A stretch of 64,000 nt of DNA from NCBI RefSeq assembly GCF_019426345.1, contig NZ_JAHLLW010000002.1, positions 186,001-250,000 on the forward strand, written 5' to 3'. A model generated the notes under the pieces. That model ran no database searches and was not told the origin of the DNA. It was given only the letters and a program-made list of their open reading frames with translations. Each line of letters begins with the position of its first letter. The stretch's first letter is position 1. Below, piece by piece: positions 51,648-62,320 of this stretch. The DNA is from Marinomonas lutimaris (GTDB lineage Bacteria; Pseudomonadota; Gammaproteobacteria; Pseudomonadales; Marinomonadaceae). Both the position numbers and the translations under genes were made by a program.

Positions 51648-52709
51648 ATGTTTAAAATTGTTGATACGCTGATTAAACGGTATTTTTCTAATGAAGAAGT
51701 GGTGGTCTTTCTTTTATTGATGATTGCTACACTTTGTGTGTTGGCATTTTGGGGCGGGATTCTAGCGCCAATTTTGATAGCTATTGTTTTAGCATTTCTA
51801 TTGCAGGGGTTAGTTGATAGGTTGCAACGACTTAGACTAGGTCATCTTCCTTCTGTTTTTATTGTGTTTTTTAGCTTCCTGACAGCATGCAGTGTTTTTA
51901 TCGGTGTCATGGTTCCAATAATATGGCGTCAGGCTGTGCGACTTGTCCAAGACGCTCCAAGGATGTTTACGGTTATCCGTAATGAAGTACAGCAGTTTGC
52001 TGATGGGCACAGTGAACTTGTTAGCCAAGCGGCAATAGATGAAATAACCAACTCACTAGCTAACGAATCAACAAATCTTGGGCAATGGTTGTTGTCTTTT
52101 TCATTGTCGAGTATTCCGTCATTGTTTTCTGTCGTAATTTATGTGGTATTGGTGCCTTTGGTGATTTTTTTCTTGTTAAAAGACCAAAGCAAAATCCTTA
52201 GTTATTTGACGTCATGGTTGCCAAAAGAAAGAAAAATGATGCGCAATATTGCCCATGAAATGAATGGACAAATTGCAAATTATATACGTGGTAAGTTTAT
52301 TGAGATGTTCGTCGTTGGCGTGGTGACTTATGTTGTCTTTTTAGTATTTGGTTTAAAGTACGCAGAATTGCTGGCTTTGCTTGTTGGTTTATCAGTATTG
52401 ATTCCTTACATTGGGGCGGCTGCCGTTACTATTCCGGTTGTATTGGTGGCTTTCTATCAATATGGCACACAGAGTGAATTTATTTATGTGGTGGTTGCAT
52501 ATTTAATTGTTCAAGCACTGGATGGTAATGTGCTTGTTCCTTTGCTTTTCTCAGAGGCTGTGAATCTGCATCCGTTGGCTATCATTGTCGCGGTGTTGTT
52601 CTTCGGTGGTATATGGGGGTTCTGGGGGATATTTTTTGCGATCCCACTGGCTACTCTGGTAAAAGCCATTATTAATGCTTGGCCAAGTCAGGAACAACTA
52701 ACCTCTTAG
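51648..52709 (+). CDS. AI-2E (PerM) family membrane protein
   Basis: A 353-aa membrane protein with about eight hydrophobic segments. The family signature is PYIGAAAVTIPVVLVA (about 265-280), followed by ALDGNVLVPLLFSEAVNLHPLAIIVAVL (about 295-322) and a C-terminal GIFFAIPLATLVKAI. The family includes the E. coli AI-2 exporter TqsA and PerM, and other members move different substrates; the one here is unknown. It ends with a strong terminator. Confidence 0.88.
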   Translation: MFKIVDTLIKRYFSNEEVVVFLLLMIATLCVLAFWGGILAPILIAIVLAFLLQGLVDRLQRLRLGHLPSVFIVFFSFLTACSVFIGVMVPIIWRQAVRLVQDAPRMFTVIRNEVQQFADGHSELVSQAAIDEITNSLANESTNLGQWLLSFSLSSIPSLFSVVIYVVLVPLVIFFLLKDQSKILSYLTSWLPKERKMMRNIAHEMNGQIANYIRGKFIEMFVVGVVTYVVFLVFGLKYAELLALLVGLSVLIPYIGAAAVTIPVVLVAFYQYGTQSEFIYVVVAYLIVQALDGNVLVPLLFSEAVNLHPLAIIVAVLFFGGIWGFWGIFFAIPLATLVKAIINAWPSQEQLTS

Positions 52710-52733
52710 TCATTTTTTTAAAACTAACCAACT

Positions 52734-52771
52734 AAAAGGCTCACTCTTAAATTTTAGAGTGAGCCTTTTTT
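52734..52771. terminator. Bidirectional terminator between perM-like and GH13 genes
   Basis: A perfect 14-bp stem (52734-52747 with 52756-52769) with an 8-nt loop, ending in T-runs in both directions. It terminates the perM-like operon and the convergent glucosidase gene. Confidence 0.88.
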
Positions 52772-52800
52772 GTATTAGAGGCGTTGTGTCTAGAAAAACC

Positions 52801-54426
52801 TTACTTTAAGACGGATGCGATTAAAATACTAAATGGAGGAAGTATGACAGTGTTGCCGTCTATGTATCCGCTGTGTATTGCTTCTGGCAATGTTAATGCT
52901 GATAGCTTAAATTCGATTGGCAAAATGATGTCTTGGTTGGCGGTATTGATGGCCACATAAAGGCGCTTGCCTTTATAGCTGCGCAAAAATGTCAGCGTTG
53001 TCTCATCGTTGTAGATAAATTTAATGTCACCATGACGTAACTCCGGATGATTGCGTCGTATATGAAGAAAGTCGCGATAAGCATGCAAAACGGAATGGCG
53101 GTTGCCTTCTTGTTCACTAACCGCTAATGCTAGCTGATCTTTTGCAATAGGTAGCCACGGTTGAGTGGATTGAGTAAAACCTCCCAATGTTTCGTTTTTC
53201 CATGGAATAGGGGTCCTGCAACCATCTCGGCCTTTAAACTCTGGCCAAAAGGCAATGCCAAAAGGATCAACTAGTTGGTCAAATGTTAGTTCAGCCTCAG
53301 GCAGTCCAAGCTCTTCACCTTGATACAAGCAAACACTACCTCGTAAAGTTAAAAGCATCGCCATGTAGATTTTGCTTTTGGCAATCGGGTCGTGATTGTT
53401 GCCCCAGCGGGTTGCTACTCGTTCTACGTCATGATTACCTATCGACCAACAAGGCCAGCCATCGCCTAACCCCGCTTCTATTGTTTCCATTGTGTTGCGT
53501 ATGTGCGTCATAGAAGAATCATGCGTTAATAGATCGAATGAGTAGCACATATGCAGCTTGTCTTTGCCTTGCGTATAAGCTGCCATGGTTTCTAATGCAA
53601 AATCGCATCCCACTTCACCAACTGTTGTGGTGTTTGGGTATTGATCTAACAAGCTGCGTAAGCGTTGTAAAAAGGTAATGTTTTCAGGTCGGGATTTATC
53701 ATACAGGTGTAGTTGATAGGCATATGGATTATCCAGGCGAACACCGATACTGCCTTCAACCACTTCTTTTTTAGGTGGGTTACTTCTTAGCTCAATGTCA
53801 TGATAGTAATAATTTGCTGTATCTAGTCGGAAGCCGTCTACACCGCGTTTTAGCCAGAACTCGACGGTGTCAAGTAGAGCATCGACGACATCAGGGTTGT
53901 GGAAGTTTAAGTCAGGTTGGCTGTCTAAAAAATTATGAAGGTAATATTGGCGACGACGGCTGTCCCAATGCCAAGCCGGACCACCAAAAACAGATAGCCA
54001 ATTGTTAGGAACAGTACCGTCAGGGTTAGCATCAGCCCAAACATACCAATCAGCTTTGTCGTTGTCGTGACTATTGCGCGATTCTACAAACCAAGGATGC
54101 TGATCTGAACTGTGATTTAGAACTTGGTCGATCATCACTTTAAGGCCATGATGATGTGCTGAAGTAATCAGCTCATCAAAGTCAGCTAGGTTGCCGAAAA
54201 TAGGGTCTACGTCGCAGTAGTCGGAAACATCGTAACCAAAGTCTTTCATTGGCGAAGTGAAAAAGGGCGATAACCAAATAGCATCAACACCTAATGAAGC
54301 GATGTATTTCATCTTCGCAGTGACACCAGGAAGGTCGCCGATGCCATCGTTATTTGAGTCGAAAAAACTACGAGGATAAACTTGATAGATTACTGCGCCA
54401 CGCCACCATTCTTGTTTGTCTGTCAT
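52801..54426 (-). CDS. GH13 alpha-glucosidase (oligo-1,6-glucosidase type)
   Basis: A 541-aa glycoside hydrolase family 13 enzyme. N-terminal WWRGAVIYQVYPRSF, then GLKVMIDQVLNHSSDQHPWF (region I, about 98-117), catalytic nucleophile Asp202 (GFRLDTAN), acid/base Glu271 (VGEVGCD) and transition-state Asp333 (IGNHDVER). Val/Asp features resemble proteobacterial alpha-glucosidases (GH13 subfamily 23), which release glucose from short alpha-glucosides. There is no signal peptide, so cytoplasmic. No sugar transporter is adjacent, apart from a possibly unrelated MFS gene divergently upstream. Confidence 0.88.
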   Translation of the reverse strand: MTDKQEWWRGAVIYQVYPRSFFDSNNDGIGDLPGVTAKMKYIASLGVDAIWLSPFFTSPMKDFGYDVSDYCDVDPIFGNLADFDELITSAHHHGLKVMIDQVLNHSSDQHPWFVESRNSHDNDKADWYVWADANPDGTVPNNWLSVFGGPAWHWDSRRRQYYLHNFLDSQPDLNFHNPDVVDALLDTVEFWLKRGVDGFRLDTANYYYHDIELRSNPPKKEVVEGSIGVRLDNPYAYQLHLYDKSRPENITFLQRLRSLLDQYPNTTTVGEVGCDFALETMAAYTQGKDKLHMCYSFDLLTHDSSMTHIRNTMETIEAGLGDGWPCWSIGNHDVERVATRWGNNHDPIAKSKIYMAMLLTLRGSVCLYQGEELGLPEAELTFDQLVDPFGIAFWPEFKGRDGCRTPIPWKNETLGGFTQSTQPWLPIAKDQLALAVSEQEGNRHSVLHAYRDFLHIRRNHPELRHGDIKFIYNDETTLTFLRSYKGKRLYVAINTANQDIILPIEFKLSALTLPEAIHSGYIDGNTVILPPFSILIASVLK

Positions 54427-54616
54427 GATTGTCCTCGCTGTAAAATAGGAATATTTCTGATATAAGCATTAACAGAATTGCTTAAATTTGTAGAGGATTT
54501 ACGCCATTACCTGTCGTGCTTTTTCACAATATTTCCAGCATACTTAATCATTATAGTTAATGCATGATCTTTGTTGTCTTATTTGGCAGTAAACATCACA
54601 ATTTTTTGGAGCCCTG

Positions 54617-55768
54617 ATGTTTTCTGAAAATGCTCGTCCTGTCGCTTGGCCTTTATTTTTCTTTTATTTTTTCTTCTGCGCGCTTGTTGGCGTGATGATG
54701 CCTTATATATCGCTGTATTATAAATCGATTGGCTTAACGGCTTCTGAGATTGGCCGCTTGATGTCTACATTTACTTTATCTGGCATACTGATTCCACATT
54801 TTTGGGGCTGGTTAACGGCGAAAGTAGGTTTACCAAAGCGGATCTTACAAATAGCAATACTAGGTTGTTTTATTGCTGTTATTCCATTCAATTGGAATGA
54901 CCAGTTTGAAACATTATGGCTGCTAACTTGTACTATGGCGCTGTTTTATTCTGCTTTGATACCAATGACAGATTCGTTAGCGGTTAGAAGCATTCGCCAA
55001 CTAGATGTGCCTTATACGCGCTTAAGGGTAGGTGGTTCGATTGGTTATGTCTTTGCGGTGACGGGCGCTGGCTTTTTGATCGGTCAGTTTGGTATTGGCA
55101 TTGTTATTCCCACAATGTGTGTGTTTTTGGCGCTTGCCGTTGTCACTTCGTTTTTTATTAAAGAGCAGGCTTACGAGGTTCATACGCAAAAGGCCACGAC
55201 TTCTTTTCTGTCCTTGCTTAGAACGCCTGAGTCCATGTTGTTTTTCGGATTGGCTTTTTTGGCTTTTATGTCTCATGCCCCTTTTAATGTGTTTTTTGCT
55301 GTCCATCTGTCGAACTTAGGCTACAGCGGTCAGTACATAGGCTTGTTAATGGCTTTGGGGGTGGTGATTGAAATTTTCTTGTTTTTATTCTTCGGTAATA
55401 CCATCAAGCGTTTTGATGTGGTTCACATCATCACCCTTTGTTTTATTTGTGGCATCGTTCGTTGGTTTCTGGTGGGGTGGTTTGCATCGGTAGTTTGGGT
55501 GCTTATTCTAACTCAGTTACTTCACTGTATTACCTTTGCTTTGTTTCATATGGTGTCCATCGAACAGATTCGACGTCTTTTTCCAGAACGTTTTGCTGGT
55601 CAAGGGCAAGCCATGTACAGCGCTTTTGCTATAGGATTGGGCGGCGGGCTAGGAATGGTTATTTCTGGATATTTATGGGAATGGATCGGTGGAGCATGGG
55701 TTTTCACTTTGGCTGCTTGTGTTAGTGCGCTGGCGCTAACGATTCTTTTAATTAGTCAGCGCCGCTAG
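54617..55768 (+). CDS. MFS transporter, HcaT/nucleoside-symporter-like
   Basis: A 383-aa transporter with twelve predicted membrane helices. FFYFFFCALVGVMMPYISLYYKSIGLTASEIG at the N-terminus, and PYTRLRVGGSIGYVFAVTGAGFLIG (helix 5 region), are typical of the MFS_1-like/HcaT (3-phenylpropionate) group. The substrate is unknown. It converges with the LysR gene, and is divergent from the glucosidase gene, so co-regulation with it is possible. Confidence 0.85.
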   Translation: MFSENARPVAWPLFFFYFFFCALVGVMMPYISLYYKSIGLTASEIGRLMSTFTLSGILIPHFWGWLTAKVGLPKRILQIAILGCFIAVIPFNWNDQFETLWLLTCTMALFYSALIPMTDSLAVRSIRQLDVPYTRLRVGGSIGYVFAVTGAGFLIGQFGIGIVIPTMCVFLALAVVTSFFIKEQAYEVHTQKATTSFLSLLRTPESMLFFGLAFLAFMSHAPFNVFFAVHLSNLGYSGQYIGLLMALGVVIEIFLFLFFGNTIKRFDVVHIITLCFICGIVRWFLVGWFASVVWVLILTQLLHCITFALFHMVSIEQIRRLFPERFAGQGQAMYSAFAIGLGGGLGMVISGYLWEWIGGAWVFTLAACVSALALTILLISQRR

Positions 55769-55787
55769 TTAGTCAAGGTGTTATTAT

Positions 55788-56669
55788 CTATAAGCTGCTG
55801 CCATCGCTTTTTAATAATTCAATAAAGGCAATGGCTGCACGGCTTAATGTTCTTTGTTTGTGGTGAATGACCCCTAGTTTCCTTTCTACGTTCAAATCCG
55901 GCAAATTCAACACTACTAGCTTTTCATCAACTAAGGTAGAAGGCAGTAGTGACCATCCCCAACCAATATTCACCAGCATTGCCAATGTTTCTAAATTGTT
56001 CGTATTCATTCGTACTTGGGGCTTTAGTCCTTGTTTACCAAAGGCTTGCTCGGCAATTTGTCTAGTGAAGGTATTTTTATTAGGTAGAACACAAGCATGT
56101 TGGGCTAATTCAATTAGGCTCAGATTTTTAGAAAGTGCAAGAGGGTGATCTTTACTGACGACGCAAGTGAGTGGGTCAGACCAAATAGGCAGAGACTCAA
56201 TGAGCGGATTTTCTTTGTTGGATAACGTAATGATCCCAAGTTCTGCTCGCCCTTTCAGAACATCTTGGTAGGCTTCTTCAGATTGCGCAAATTCAATTTC
56301 CAATTGCGCGCTGGGAAAATCTTCTTGAAATCGTTTTAACGATTTAGGTAAACGATGCAAGCCAACGTGATGGCTGGTGGATATGCGTAATTCACCGCTT
56401 ACGTCCTGCATCTGTAATGTCATGCTGCGTTTTATATCTTGTAAGTCTTCCGCCATTTTTCGAGCTTTGGGTAATAGACGAATGCCAGCTTCGGTTAATT
56501 GAACCTGGCGACCGATGCGATCAAAAAGCCGAACGCCTAAGCTGCTTTCCAGCGCGGCGACGCGTTTACTAACGGCTGGTTGCGTAACAAAAAGCTGTGT
56601 ACCAGCTTCTGAGAAGGAGCTGGTTTCGGCGACTTTTATAAAGGTAAGCAGTTCGGCAATATCTATCAT
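55788..56669 (-). CDS. LysR-type transcriptional regulator, divergent from leuC
   Basis: A 293-aa LysR-type regulator. The N-terminal winged helix-turn-helix (about 1-60) has ELLTFIKVAETSSFSEAGTQLFVTQPAVSKRVAALESSLG. The C-terminal part (about 90-290) is the substrate-binding-like sensor. Its start faces leuC across 93 nt, and a LysR gene in this place is also seen in Pseudomonas. It may control leuCDB-asd; the ligand is unknown. Confidence 0.88.
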   Translation of the reverse strand: MIDIAELLTFIKVAETSSFSEAGTQLFVTQPAVSKRVAALESSLGVRLFDRIGRQVQLTEAGIRLLPKARKMAEDLQDIKRSMTLQMQDVSGELRISTSHHVGLHRLPKSLKRFQEDFPSAQLEIEFAQSEEAYQDVLKGRAELGIITLSNKENPLIESLPIWSDPLTCVVSKDHPLALSKNLSLIELAQHACVLPNKNTFTRQIAEQAFGKQGLKPQVRMNTNNLETLAMLVNIGWGWSLLPSTLVDEKLVVLNLPDLNVERKLGVIHHKQRTLSRAAIAFIELLKSDGSSL

Positions 56670-56762
56670 TCCAAAAAATTATCCAAAACATGAAAAATAT
56701 GAATTTGAGTAATTTAAGCCAAAGTTTTAGGATAGCGCAATAGATTTCTGAGGAGAGAACTT
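56670..56762. promoter_or_regulatory. Divergent LysR/leuC promoter region
   Basis: A 93-nt AT-rich gap between divergent starts must hold both promoters and any LysR operator. A GAGGAGAG ribosome-binding site precedes leuC. I could not single out one palindrome of the T-N11-A type with confidence. Confidence 0.5.
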
Positions 56763-58190
56763 ATGTCCGGTAAAACCCTTTATGACAAGTTGTGGGATAG
56801 CCACCTTGTTCAGCAACGAGATGACGGCAGTGCATTGATTTATATTGATTTGCAATTGCTCCATGAAGTGACATCACCGCAAGCTTTTGAAGGGCTTCGA
56901 TTGGCTGGGCGTAAGCCTTGGCGTGTGTCTTCAAGTTTGGCAACGCCAGACCATAACGTACCAACGACCAAGAAAGAACGTATTTCTGGCGTAGATGGTA
57001 TTGCTGATCCAGTATCTAAAATCCAAGTAACAACGTTAGATGATAACTGTAACGAATTCGGCATCACTGAATTCAATATGAAAGACATTCGCCAAGGAAT
57101 CGTTCACGTAGTTGGGCCAGAACAGGGTGCAACGCTTCCAGGTATGACAGTGGTTTGTGGTGATTCCCATACATCGACACATGGTGCATTTGGTGCTTTG
57201 GCGCATGGTATCGGTACGTCTGAGGTTGAGCATGTATTGGCAACTCAGTGCTTAGTACAAAAGAAAAGCCGCAACATGTTGGTTCGTGTTGATGGTGAAT
57301 TATCGCTTTGGGTGTCTGCGAAAGACGTTGTTTTGGCGATTATCGGTGCGATCGGTACAGCGGGTGGTACTGGCTACGCGATTGAATTTGGCGGCACTGG
57401 CATCCAATCATTATCCATGGAAGGCCGTATGACGGTTTGTAACATGGCGATTGAAGCGGGTGCTCGTGTTGGCTTGATTGCTGTTGATGCGACGACGATT
57501 GAATACGTCAAAGGTCGTCCCTATGCACCAAAAGGCGAGCATTGGAAAATGGCTGTTGAGGCGTGGAAAGATCTTGTATCTGACAAAGATGCACAGTTCG
57601 ATGAAGTTGTTGTAATTAAAGCCGAAGATATCAAGCCACAAGTAACCTGGGGAACTTCCCCTGAAATGGTTATCGCCATTGATGAGCCAATTCCACGTGC
57701 AGAAGATCAAAAAGATCCAGTGAAAAAAGAAGGTTACGCTCGAGCTTGGAAATATATGGGGCTCGAAGGTAAATCTATGTTGTCTGACATTGTGCTAGAC
57801 CGCGTTTTCATTGGTTCCTGTACGAACTCGCGTATTGAAGACCTTCGCATTGCTGCTCAGGTTGTCAAAGGCCGTAAAGTGGCATCAACACTTAAGCAAG
57901 CTATTGTTGTTCCAGGTTCTGGTTTAGTCAAAGCACAAGCTGAAAAAGAAGGCTTGCATGAGATTTTTGAAGCGGCTGGATTAGAATGGCGTGAGCCTGG
58001 TTGCTCTATGTGTTTGGCAATGAACGCTGACAAACTTGGTTCTGGGGAACATTGTGCGTCAACTTCAAACCGTAACTTTGAAGGTCGTCAGGGCTTTGGT
58101 GGTCGTACGCATTTGGTTAGTCCTGCGATGGCTGCGGCGGCTGCGATTGCTGGTCACTTTGTTGATGTTAATGAGTTTGTTAAACACTAG
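56763..58190 (+). CDS. leuC: 3-isopropylmalate dehydratase large subunit LeuC
   Basis: A 475-aa subunit of isopropylmalate isomerase in leucine synthesis, with an aconitase-type [4Fe-4S] cluster. Cluster cysteines are in IGSCTNSR (about 353) and GCSMCLAMN (about 414 and 417). The N-terminal [15 protein letters not shown] is typical. First gene of leuC-leuD-leuB-asd; leuA is not in the window. Confidence 0.96.
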   Translation: MSGKTLYDKLWDSHLVQQRDDGSALIYIDLQLLHEVTSPQAFEGLRLAGRKPWRVSSSLATPDHNVPTTKKERISGVDGIADPVSKIQVTTLDDNCNEFGITEFNMKDIRQGIVHVVGPEQGATLPGMTVVCGDSHTSTHGAFGALAHGIGTSEVEHVLATQCLVQKKSRNMLVRVDGELSLWVSAKDVVLAIIGAIGTAGGTGYAIEFGGTGIQSLSMEGRMTVCNMAIEAGARVGLIAVDATTIEYVKGRPYAPKGEHWKMAVEAWKDLVSDKDAQFDEVVVIKAEDIKPQVTWGTSPEMVIAIDEPIPRAEDQKDPVKKEGYARAWKYMGLEGKSMLSDIVLDRVFIGSCTNSRIEDLRIAAQVVKGRKVASTLKQAIVVPGSGLVKAQAEKEGLHEIFEAAGLEWREPGCSMCLAMNADKLGSGEHCASTSNRNFEGRQGFGGRTHLVSPAMAAAAAIAGHFVDVNEFVKH

Positions 58191-58201
58191 GAGAGAAGAG
58201 C

Positions 58202-58852
58202 ATGCGTCCTTTTACTAAACACACAGGTTTAGCCGCTCCTTTGGATTTGGCAAACGTTGATACCGATATGATTATTCCTAAGCAGTTCTTGAAATCCATC
58301 AAGCGTACGGGCTTTGGTAAAAATTTATTTGATGAGCTTCGTTATGAAGACGAAGGCCAGCCGGATCAAGAATGCGATGGTCGACCAATACGTAAGGATT
58401 TTGTGCTGAACCAAGATCGCTATAAAGGTGCGAGCGTATTATTGGCTCGACAAAACTTTGGTTGTGGTTCTAGCCGTGAGCATGCGCCTTGGGCATTGGA
58501 TGATTATGGTTTTCGCGCGATTATTGCGCCAAGCTTTGCTGATATCTTCTATAACAATTGCTTCAAAAATGGCTTGTTGCCTATCGTTTTACAAGCAGAA
58601 GAAGTAGATCAATTGTTTGCAGAAGTGGCATTGCGCGAAGGTGCTCAAGTGATTGTCGATCTTGAAAAACAAACGGTCACATCGCCTTCTGGTGCGACAT
58701 TTGAGTTTAATGTCGATAACTTCCGTAAACATTGTTTGTTGAATGGCTTGGATGATATTGGCTTAACCTTACAACAAGATTCTGCGATTCGCCGTTACGA
58801 AGAAAAACGTATGAATGATGCGCCTTGGCTTTTCTTGCCACGCGGTCAGTAA
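58202..58852 (+). CDS. leuD: 3-isopropylmalate dehydratase small subunit LeuD
   Basis: A 216-aa partner of LeuC that forms the swivelling domain of the isomerase. Typical motifs are [12 protein letters not shown] (about 20-31), [16 protein letters not shown] and [11 protein letters not shown]. It starts 11 nt after leuC with GGAGAG ahead of its ATG. Confidence 0.96.
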   Translation: MRPFTKHTGLAAPLDLANVDTDMIIPKQFLKSIKRTGFGKNLFDELRYEDEGQPDQECDGRPIRKDFVLNQDRYKGASVLLARQNFGCGSSREHAPWALDDYGFRAIIAPSFADIFYNNCFKNGLLPIVLQAEEVDQLFAEVALREGAQVIVDLEKQTVTSPSGATFEFNVDNFRKHCLLNGLDDIGLTLQQDSAIRRYEEKRMNDAPWLFLPRGQ

Positions 58853-58881
58853 ATAAAAGACATAGCTTTTAAGGGTTTAAA

Positions 58882-59961
58882 ATGACTAAAAATGTATTGG
58901 TATTACCGGGTGACGGTATTGGTCCAGAAATCGTTGCGCAAGCGGTTCGTGTGTTAGATGCGGTGAACGAACAGTTCTCATTGAATATTCAGCATGAAAG
59001 CGCCTTGGTTGGTGGTTCTGCTTACGATGAAACGGGTTCACCATTGCCAGAAGCGACATTAGCAAAAGCGAAAGCAGCAGATGCTATTTTGCTTGGGGCT
59101 GTGGGGGGTCCTAAGTGGGATAAGTTAGACATGTCTGTTCGCCCTGAAAAAGGCTTACTTGGCTTACGTTCTAATCTTGAGCTGTTTTCGAATCTTCGTC
59201 CTGCAATTTTGTACCCGCAGCTAGCGGATGCGTCTAGTTTGAAACCAGAAATCGTTGCTGGCTTGGACATCCTTATTGTTCGTGAGTTAACGGGTGGTAT
59301 TTATTTCGGTCAACCTCGTGGTATTCGTGTATTAGAAAATGGCGAACGCGAAGGCTTTAATACTTATGTTTACAATGAGTCAGAAATTCGTCGCATCGGT
59401 CGTTCAGCTTTTGAAGCGGCTCGACAACGTGGCAAGCGCGTCTGTTCAATTGATAAGTCCAACGTGCTAGAAGTAACGGTTCTTTGGAAAGAAGTTATGG
59501 AGGAAGTGGCGAAAGAGTATCCAGACGTCGAATTGACTCATATGCTAGTAGATAATGCTGCAATGCAGCTTGTTCGTGCACCAAAACAGTTTGATGTAAT
59601 GGTTACTGGTAATATGTTTGGTGATATCCTTTCTGATGCTGCTGCCATGTTGACAGGTTCTATTGGTATGCTACCTTCTGCTTCTCTAAATGCTGAAGGT
59701 CGCGGTATGTATGAGCCATGTCACGGCTCTGCGCCAGATATTGCAGGCAAAGGAATCGCTAACCCATTGGCGACAATTTTGTCAGTTGCTATGATGTTGC
59801 GTTATTCTTTAGACGCAAAAGATGCGGCGGATGCTATTGAAGCGGCAGTAAGTAAGGTTCTAGATCTAGGTCTAAGAACGGCAGATATTGCATCAAAAGG
59901 ATGCGAAACGGTTAGTACGCAAGCCATGGGCGATGCCGTTCTAGCAGCATTAAAAGCTTAA
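58882..59961 (+). CDS. leuB: 3-isopropylmalate dehydrogenase LeuB
   Basis: A 359-aa NAD-dependent decarboxylating dehydrogenase, third enzyme of the leucine branch. Landmarks are [22 protein letters not shown], the Arg-rich substrate region [27 protein letters not shown], and [14 protein letters not shown]. Spacing of 29 nt from leuD and 78 nt to asd supports a single operon. Confidence 0.96.
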   Translation: MTKNVLVLPGDGIGPEIVAQAVRVLDAVNEQFSLNIQHESALVGGSAYDETGSPLPEATLAKAKAADAILLGAVGGPKWDKLDMSVRPEKGLLGLRSNLELFSNLRPAILYPQLADASSLKPEIVAGLDILIVRELTGGIYFGQPRGIRVLENGEREGFNTYVYNESEIRRIGRSAFEAARQRGKRVCSIDKSNVLEVTVLWKEVMEEVAKEYPDVELTHMLVDNAAMQLVRAPKQFDVMVTGNMFGDILSDAAAMLTGSIGMLPSASLNAEGRGMYEPCHGSAPDIAGKGIANPLATILSVAMMLRYSLDAKDAADAIEAAVSKVLDLGLRTADIASKGCETVSTQAMGDAVLAALKA

Positions 59962-60039
59962 TATCATAACGATATTGGGTATTCATTAGGGATACTGCTC
60001 TTGGTATGAGTGGCCCCACAAAAAAAGGTAACGTTAACC

Positions 60040-61158
60040 ATGTCAAAACAAACTGTAGGTTTAGTCGGATGGCGCGGAATGGTCGGTTCCGTGTTGATGC
60101 AACGAATGATGGAAGAAAAAGACTTTGATCATATTGATCCTGTTTTCTTCACTACATCTCAAACGGGGCAGAAAGGTCCAGAAATTGGTAAAGATATTCC
60201 ATTACTTCAAGATGCAAGCGATATTGAAGCATTGAAAAAGATGGATATTATTATTACCTGTCAAGGCGGGGATTACACCAAGGCTATTTACCCACAGTTG
60301 CGTAATGCTGGTTGGAAAGGTTACTGGATCGATGCGGCATCTTCTCTACGTATGGATAAAGATGCCATTATCGTGCTTGATCCTGTTAACTTAAATGTTA
60401 TCAAGCAAGGTTTGAGCAATGGCGTAAAAACGTTTGTTGGCGGTAACTGTACCGTTAGTTTGATGTTATTGGCGCTAGGTGGGTTGTTCGAGAAAGGTCA
60501 TATTGAATGGATGACCTCTATGACTTACCAAGCCGCTTCTGGTGGCGGTGCACGCCACATGCGTGAATTAATCAATCAAATGGGCATGCTGCAAGATTCT
60601 GTTGCCGGAGAGCTCGCTGATCCTGCTAGCGCGATTCTTGAAATTGATCGTAAGGTCGCAGAAACAATGCGTTCTGGTAAATTGCCTACTGATCAGTTTG
60701 GTGTGCCACTGGCTGGCTCTTTGATTCCTTATATCGATAGTCAGCTTGATAATGGTCAAAGCCGCGAAGAGTGGAAGGCACAGGCTGAGTGTAACAAGAT
60801 CTTAGGTATTGATGGAAAACCAATACCAGTTGATGGTCTCTGTGTTCGTATCGGTGCGATGCGTTGCCATAGTCAGGCTTATACTATCAAGCTAAACAAA
60901 GACATTCCTGTTGCGGACATAGAAGGCATGCTCGCTCAGCATAACGATTGGGTGAGTGTGGTTCCTAATGATAAGCAAGCGACTATGGAGCGTTTAACTC
61001 CGACAGCGGCAACAGGTACATTGAACATTCCTGTTGGCCGTATTCGTAAGTTGAACATGGGGCCTGAATATATCAGCGCTTTCTCTGTTGGTGACCAGCT
61101 ATTATGGGGTGCAGCAGAGCCATTACGTCGCATGTTACGCATCTTACTAAATGACTAG
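60040..61158 (+). CDS. asd: Aspartate-semialdehyde dehydrogenase Asd
   Basis: A 372-aa enzyme from ATG 60040. It makes aspartate semialdehyde for lysine, threonine, methionine and diaminopimelate. N-terminal [18 protein letters not shown], catalytic Cys in [11 protein letters not shown] (about 136), and [15 protein letters not shown]. The frame is open to GTG 60010, but ATG 60040 ([10 protein letters not shown]) is the normal Asd start and has AAAGGT upstream. Its position after leuB is common in gammaproteobacteria. A strong terminator follows. Confidence 0.95.
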   Translation: MSKQTVGLVGWRGMVGSVLMQRMMEEKDFDHIDPVFFTTSQTGQKGPEIGKDIPLLQDASDIEALKKMDIIITCQGGDYTKAIYPQLRNAGWKGYWIDAASSLRMDKDAIIVLDPVNLNVIKQGLSNGVKTFVGGNCTVSLMLLALGGLFEKGHIEWMTSMTYQAASGGGARHMRELINQMGMLQDSVAGELADPASAILEIDRKVAETMRSGKLPTDQFGVPLAGSLIPYIDSQLDNGQSREEWKAQAECNKILGIDGKPIPVDGLCVRIGAMRCHSQAYTIKLNKDIPVADIEGMLAQHNDWVSVVPNDKQATMERLTPTAATGTLNIPVGRIRKLNMGPEYISAFSVGDQLLWGAAEPLRRMLRILLND

Positions 61159-61182
61159 ATACATCTAGTTTGGCTTTAAATG

Positions 61183-61218
61183 AAAGCGCCAGTCATTCGT
61201 GACTGGCGCTTTTTTTTG
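61183..61218 (+). terminator. Intrinsic terminator after asd
   Basis: A perfect 13-bp stem (61183-61195 with 61200-61212), a stable TTCG tetraloop and a run of T. It ends the leuCDB-asd operon. Confidence 0.9.
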
Positions 61219-61323
61219 CTTGCTTGGTGGGTAAGGGCATGATGTTATCAATGAGTTGCATGCTCCATTTATTGATATGTAGGATTACGTGGCCAAGACA
61301 ATATAGAAGCTCTAGGAGGGTGT

Positions 61324-62001
61324 GTGTTATCAAGATTACCAAAGTGGGTAGAGTACGGTGCATTTTTGCTCGCTTTGATCGCTGGAAGTGTTAATGCCGT
61401 TGCTTTATTGGGTTTTCAACATCAGGCCGTGTCGCATTTATCGGGGACTGCTACACTTATAGGTAGCGCGTTGTTAAACCCAATACCTGAGACACTTTTG
61501 CATCTAATTGGAATACTGCTAAGCTTCTTATTTGGCTCTGCGCTTTCTGGTTTTATGTTGACGGGAACATCGTTGAAACTGGGTCGCTTGTACGATGTCT
61601 TATTAATTGTTGAGGCCGCTTTTTTATTAATTGCTATGTATTTTTTGTTAAGTAATCATACCTCTGGACATTATTTCGCGTCAGCAGCTTGCGGCCTGCA
61701 AAATGCTCTTGCAACGACCTACAGCGGTGCTGTAGTGCGAACAACTCATTTAACAGGGATCTTTACGGATTTAGGGATTATGTTGGGAGGGGCTTTGCAG
61801 GGAAAGACTCTTGATAAACGCAGAGCTTTTTTGTTTATCATCATAGTGACAGGTTTTATTTTTGGCGGATCAATAGGCGCATGGCTATTTCATCAGTTTA
61901 GTTTTTATGCGTTATCTGTACCGGCTGGATTGTGTGTATTTCTTGCGATTCTCTATCGGTTGTACAGTAGCCGTTTGATGCGAGATGTAGAGCCAGTTTA
62001 G
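61324..62001 (+). CDS. YoaK/DUF1275 family membrane protein
   Basis: A 225-aa membrane protein with about six hydrophobic segments. ALIAGSVNAVALLGF (about 17-31), SHLSGTATLIG and TTYSGAVVRTTHLTGIFTDLGI are the DUF1275/YoaK signature. The function is unknown. The start is GTG 61324, with AGGAGG at 61314-61319, four bases upstream. It is monocistronic. Confidence 0.85.
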   Translation: MLSRLPKWVEYGAFLLALIAGSVNAVALLGFQHQAVSHLSGTATLIGSALLNPIPETLLHLIGILLSFLFGSALSGFMLTGTSLKLGRLYDVLLIVEAAFLLIAMYFLLSNHTSGHYFASAACGLQNALATTYSGAVVRTTHLTGIFTDLGIMLGGALQGKTLDKRRAFLFIIIVTGFIFGGSIGAWLFHQFSFYALSVPAGLCVFLAILYRLYSSRLMRDVEPV

Positions 62002-62320
62002 GCAAAGAAAATGGCTATTTAGATTTGTTATGGTGATGCTTGAGTTTGTTGCAGGGAAAATAATTGCATATTTTAAAATAATATAGACTGAAATGTTTGC
62101 TAGATATTTAGACTTATGATATTGATATATAAAGTGTTTTAAGGAGGTTTATTTGTGTTGGAATGTAAATTATTGGGTTCGTTCATGATCTTGAACAAGT
62201 ATTTACAATCTGAGCATTGAAATCTGATCATACCATCCTTAGATTATAGGTAAGGGCAGCAGAGGAGGAACAAGACTTAAGTTAATAAAAAAACCTGACC
62301 AAAACAGAAGGAAATTCTCT
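62002..62320. other. Intergenic region upstream of hpf
   Basis: A 319-nt AT-rich gap with a possible 21-codon leader ORF (62155-62220) that has a perfect AAGGAGG ribosome-binding site. The hpf promoter must lie here. A purine-rich stretch (62257-62271) precedes hpf by about 50 nt. No terminator was seen. Confidence 0.5.
62155..62220 (+). CDS. Possible micro-ORF upstream of hpf (21 aa)
   Basis: A GTG-started frame of 21 codons ending in TGA at 62218-62220. AAGGAGG at 62141-62147 lies seven bases before the GTG, which is an ideal ribosome-binding site and rare by chance in such AT-rich DNA. The peptide is MLECKLLGSFMILNKYLQSEH. It could be a leader peptide or a small protein; a chance occurrence is not excluded. 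Confidence 0.3.
   Translation: MLECKLLGSFMILNKYLQSEH

Noticed and set aside
60010-60039. GTG start extending asd by ten residues
   Set aside because: [10 protein letters not shown] at 60040 is the conserved Asd N-terminus with its own ribosome-binding site.
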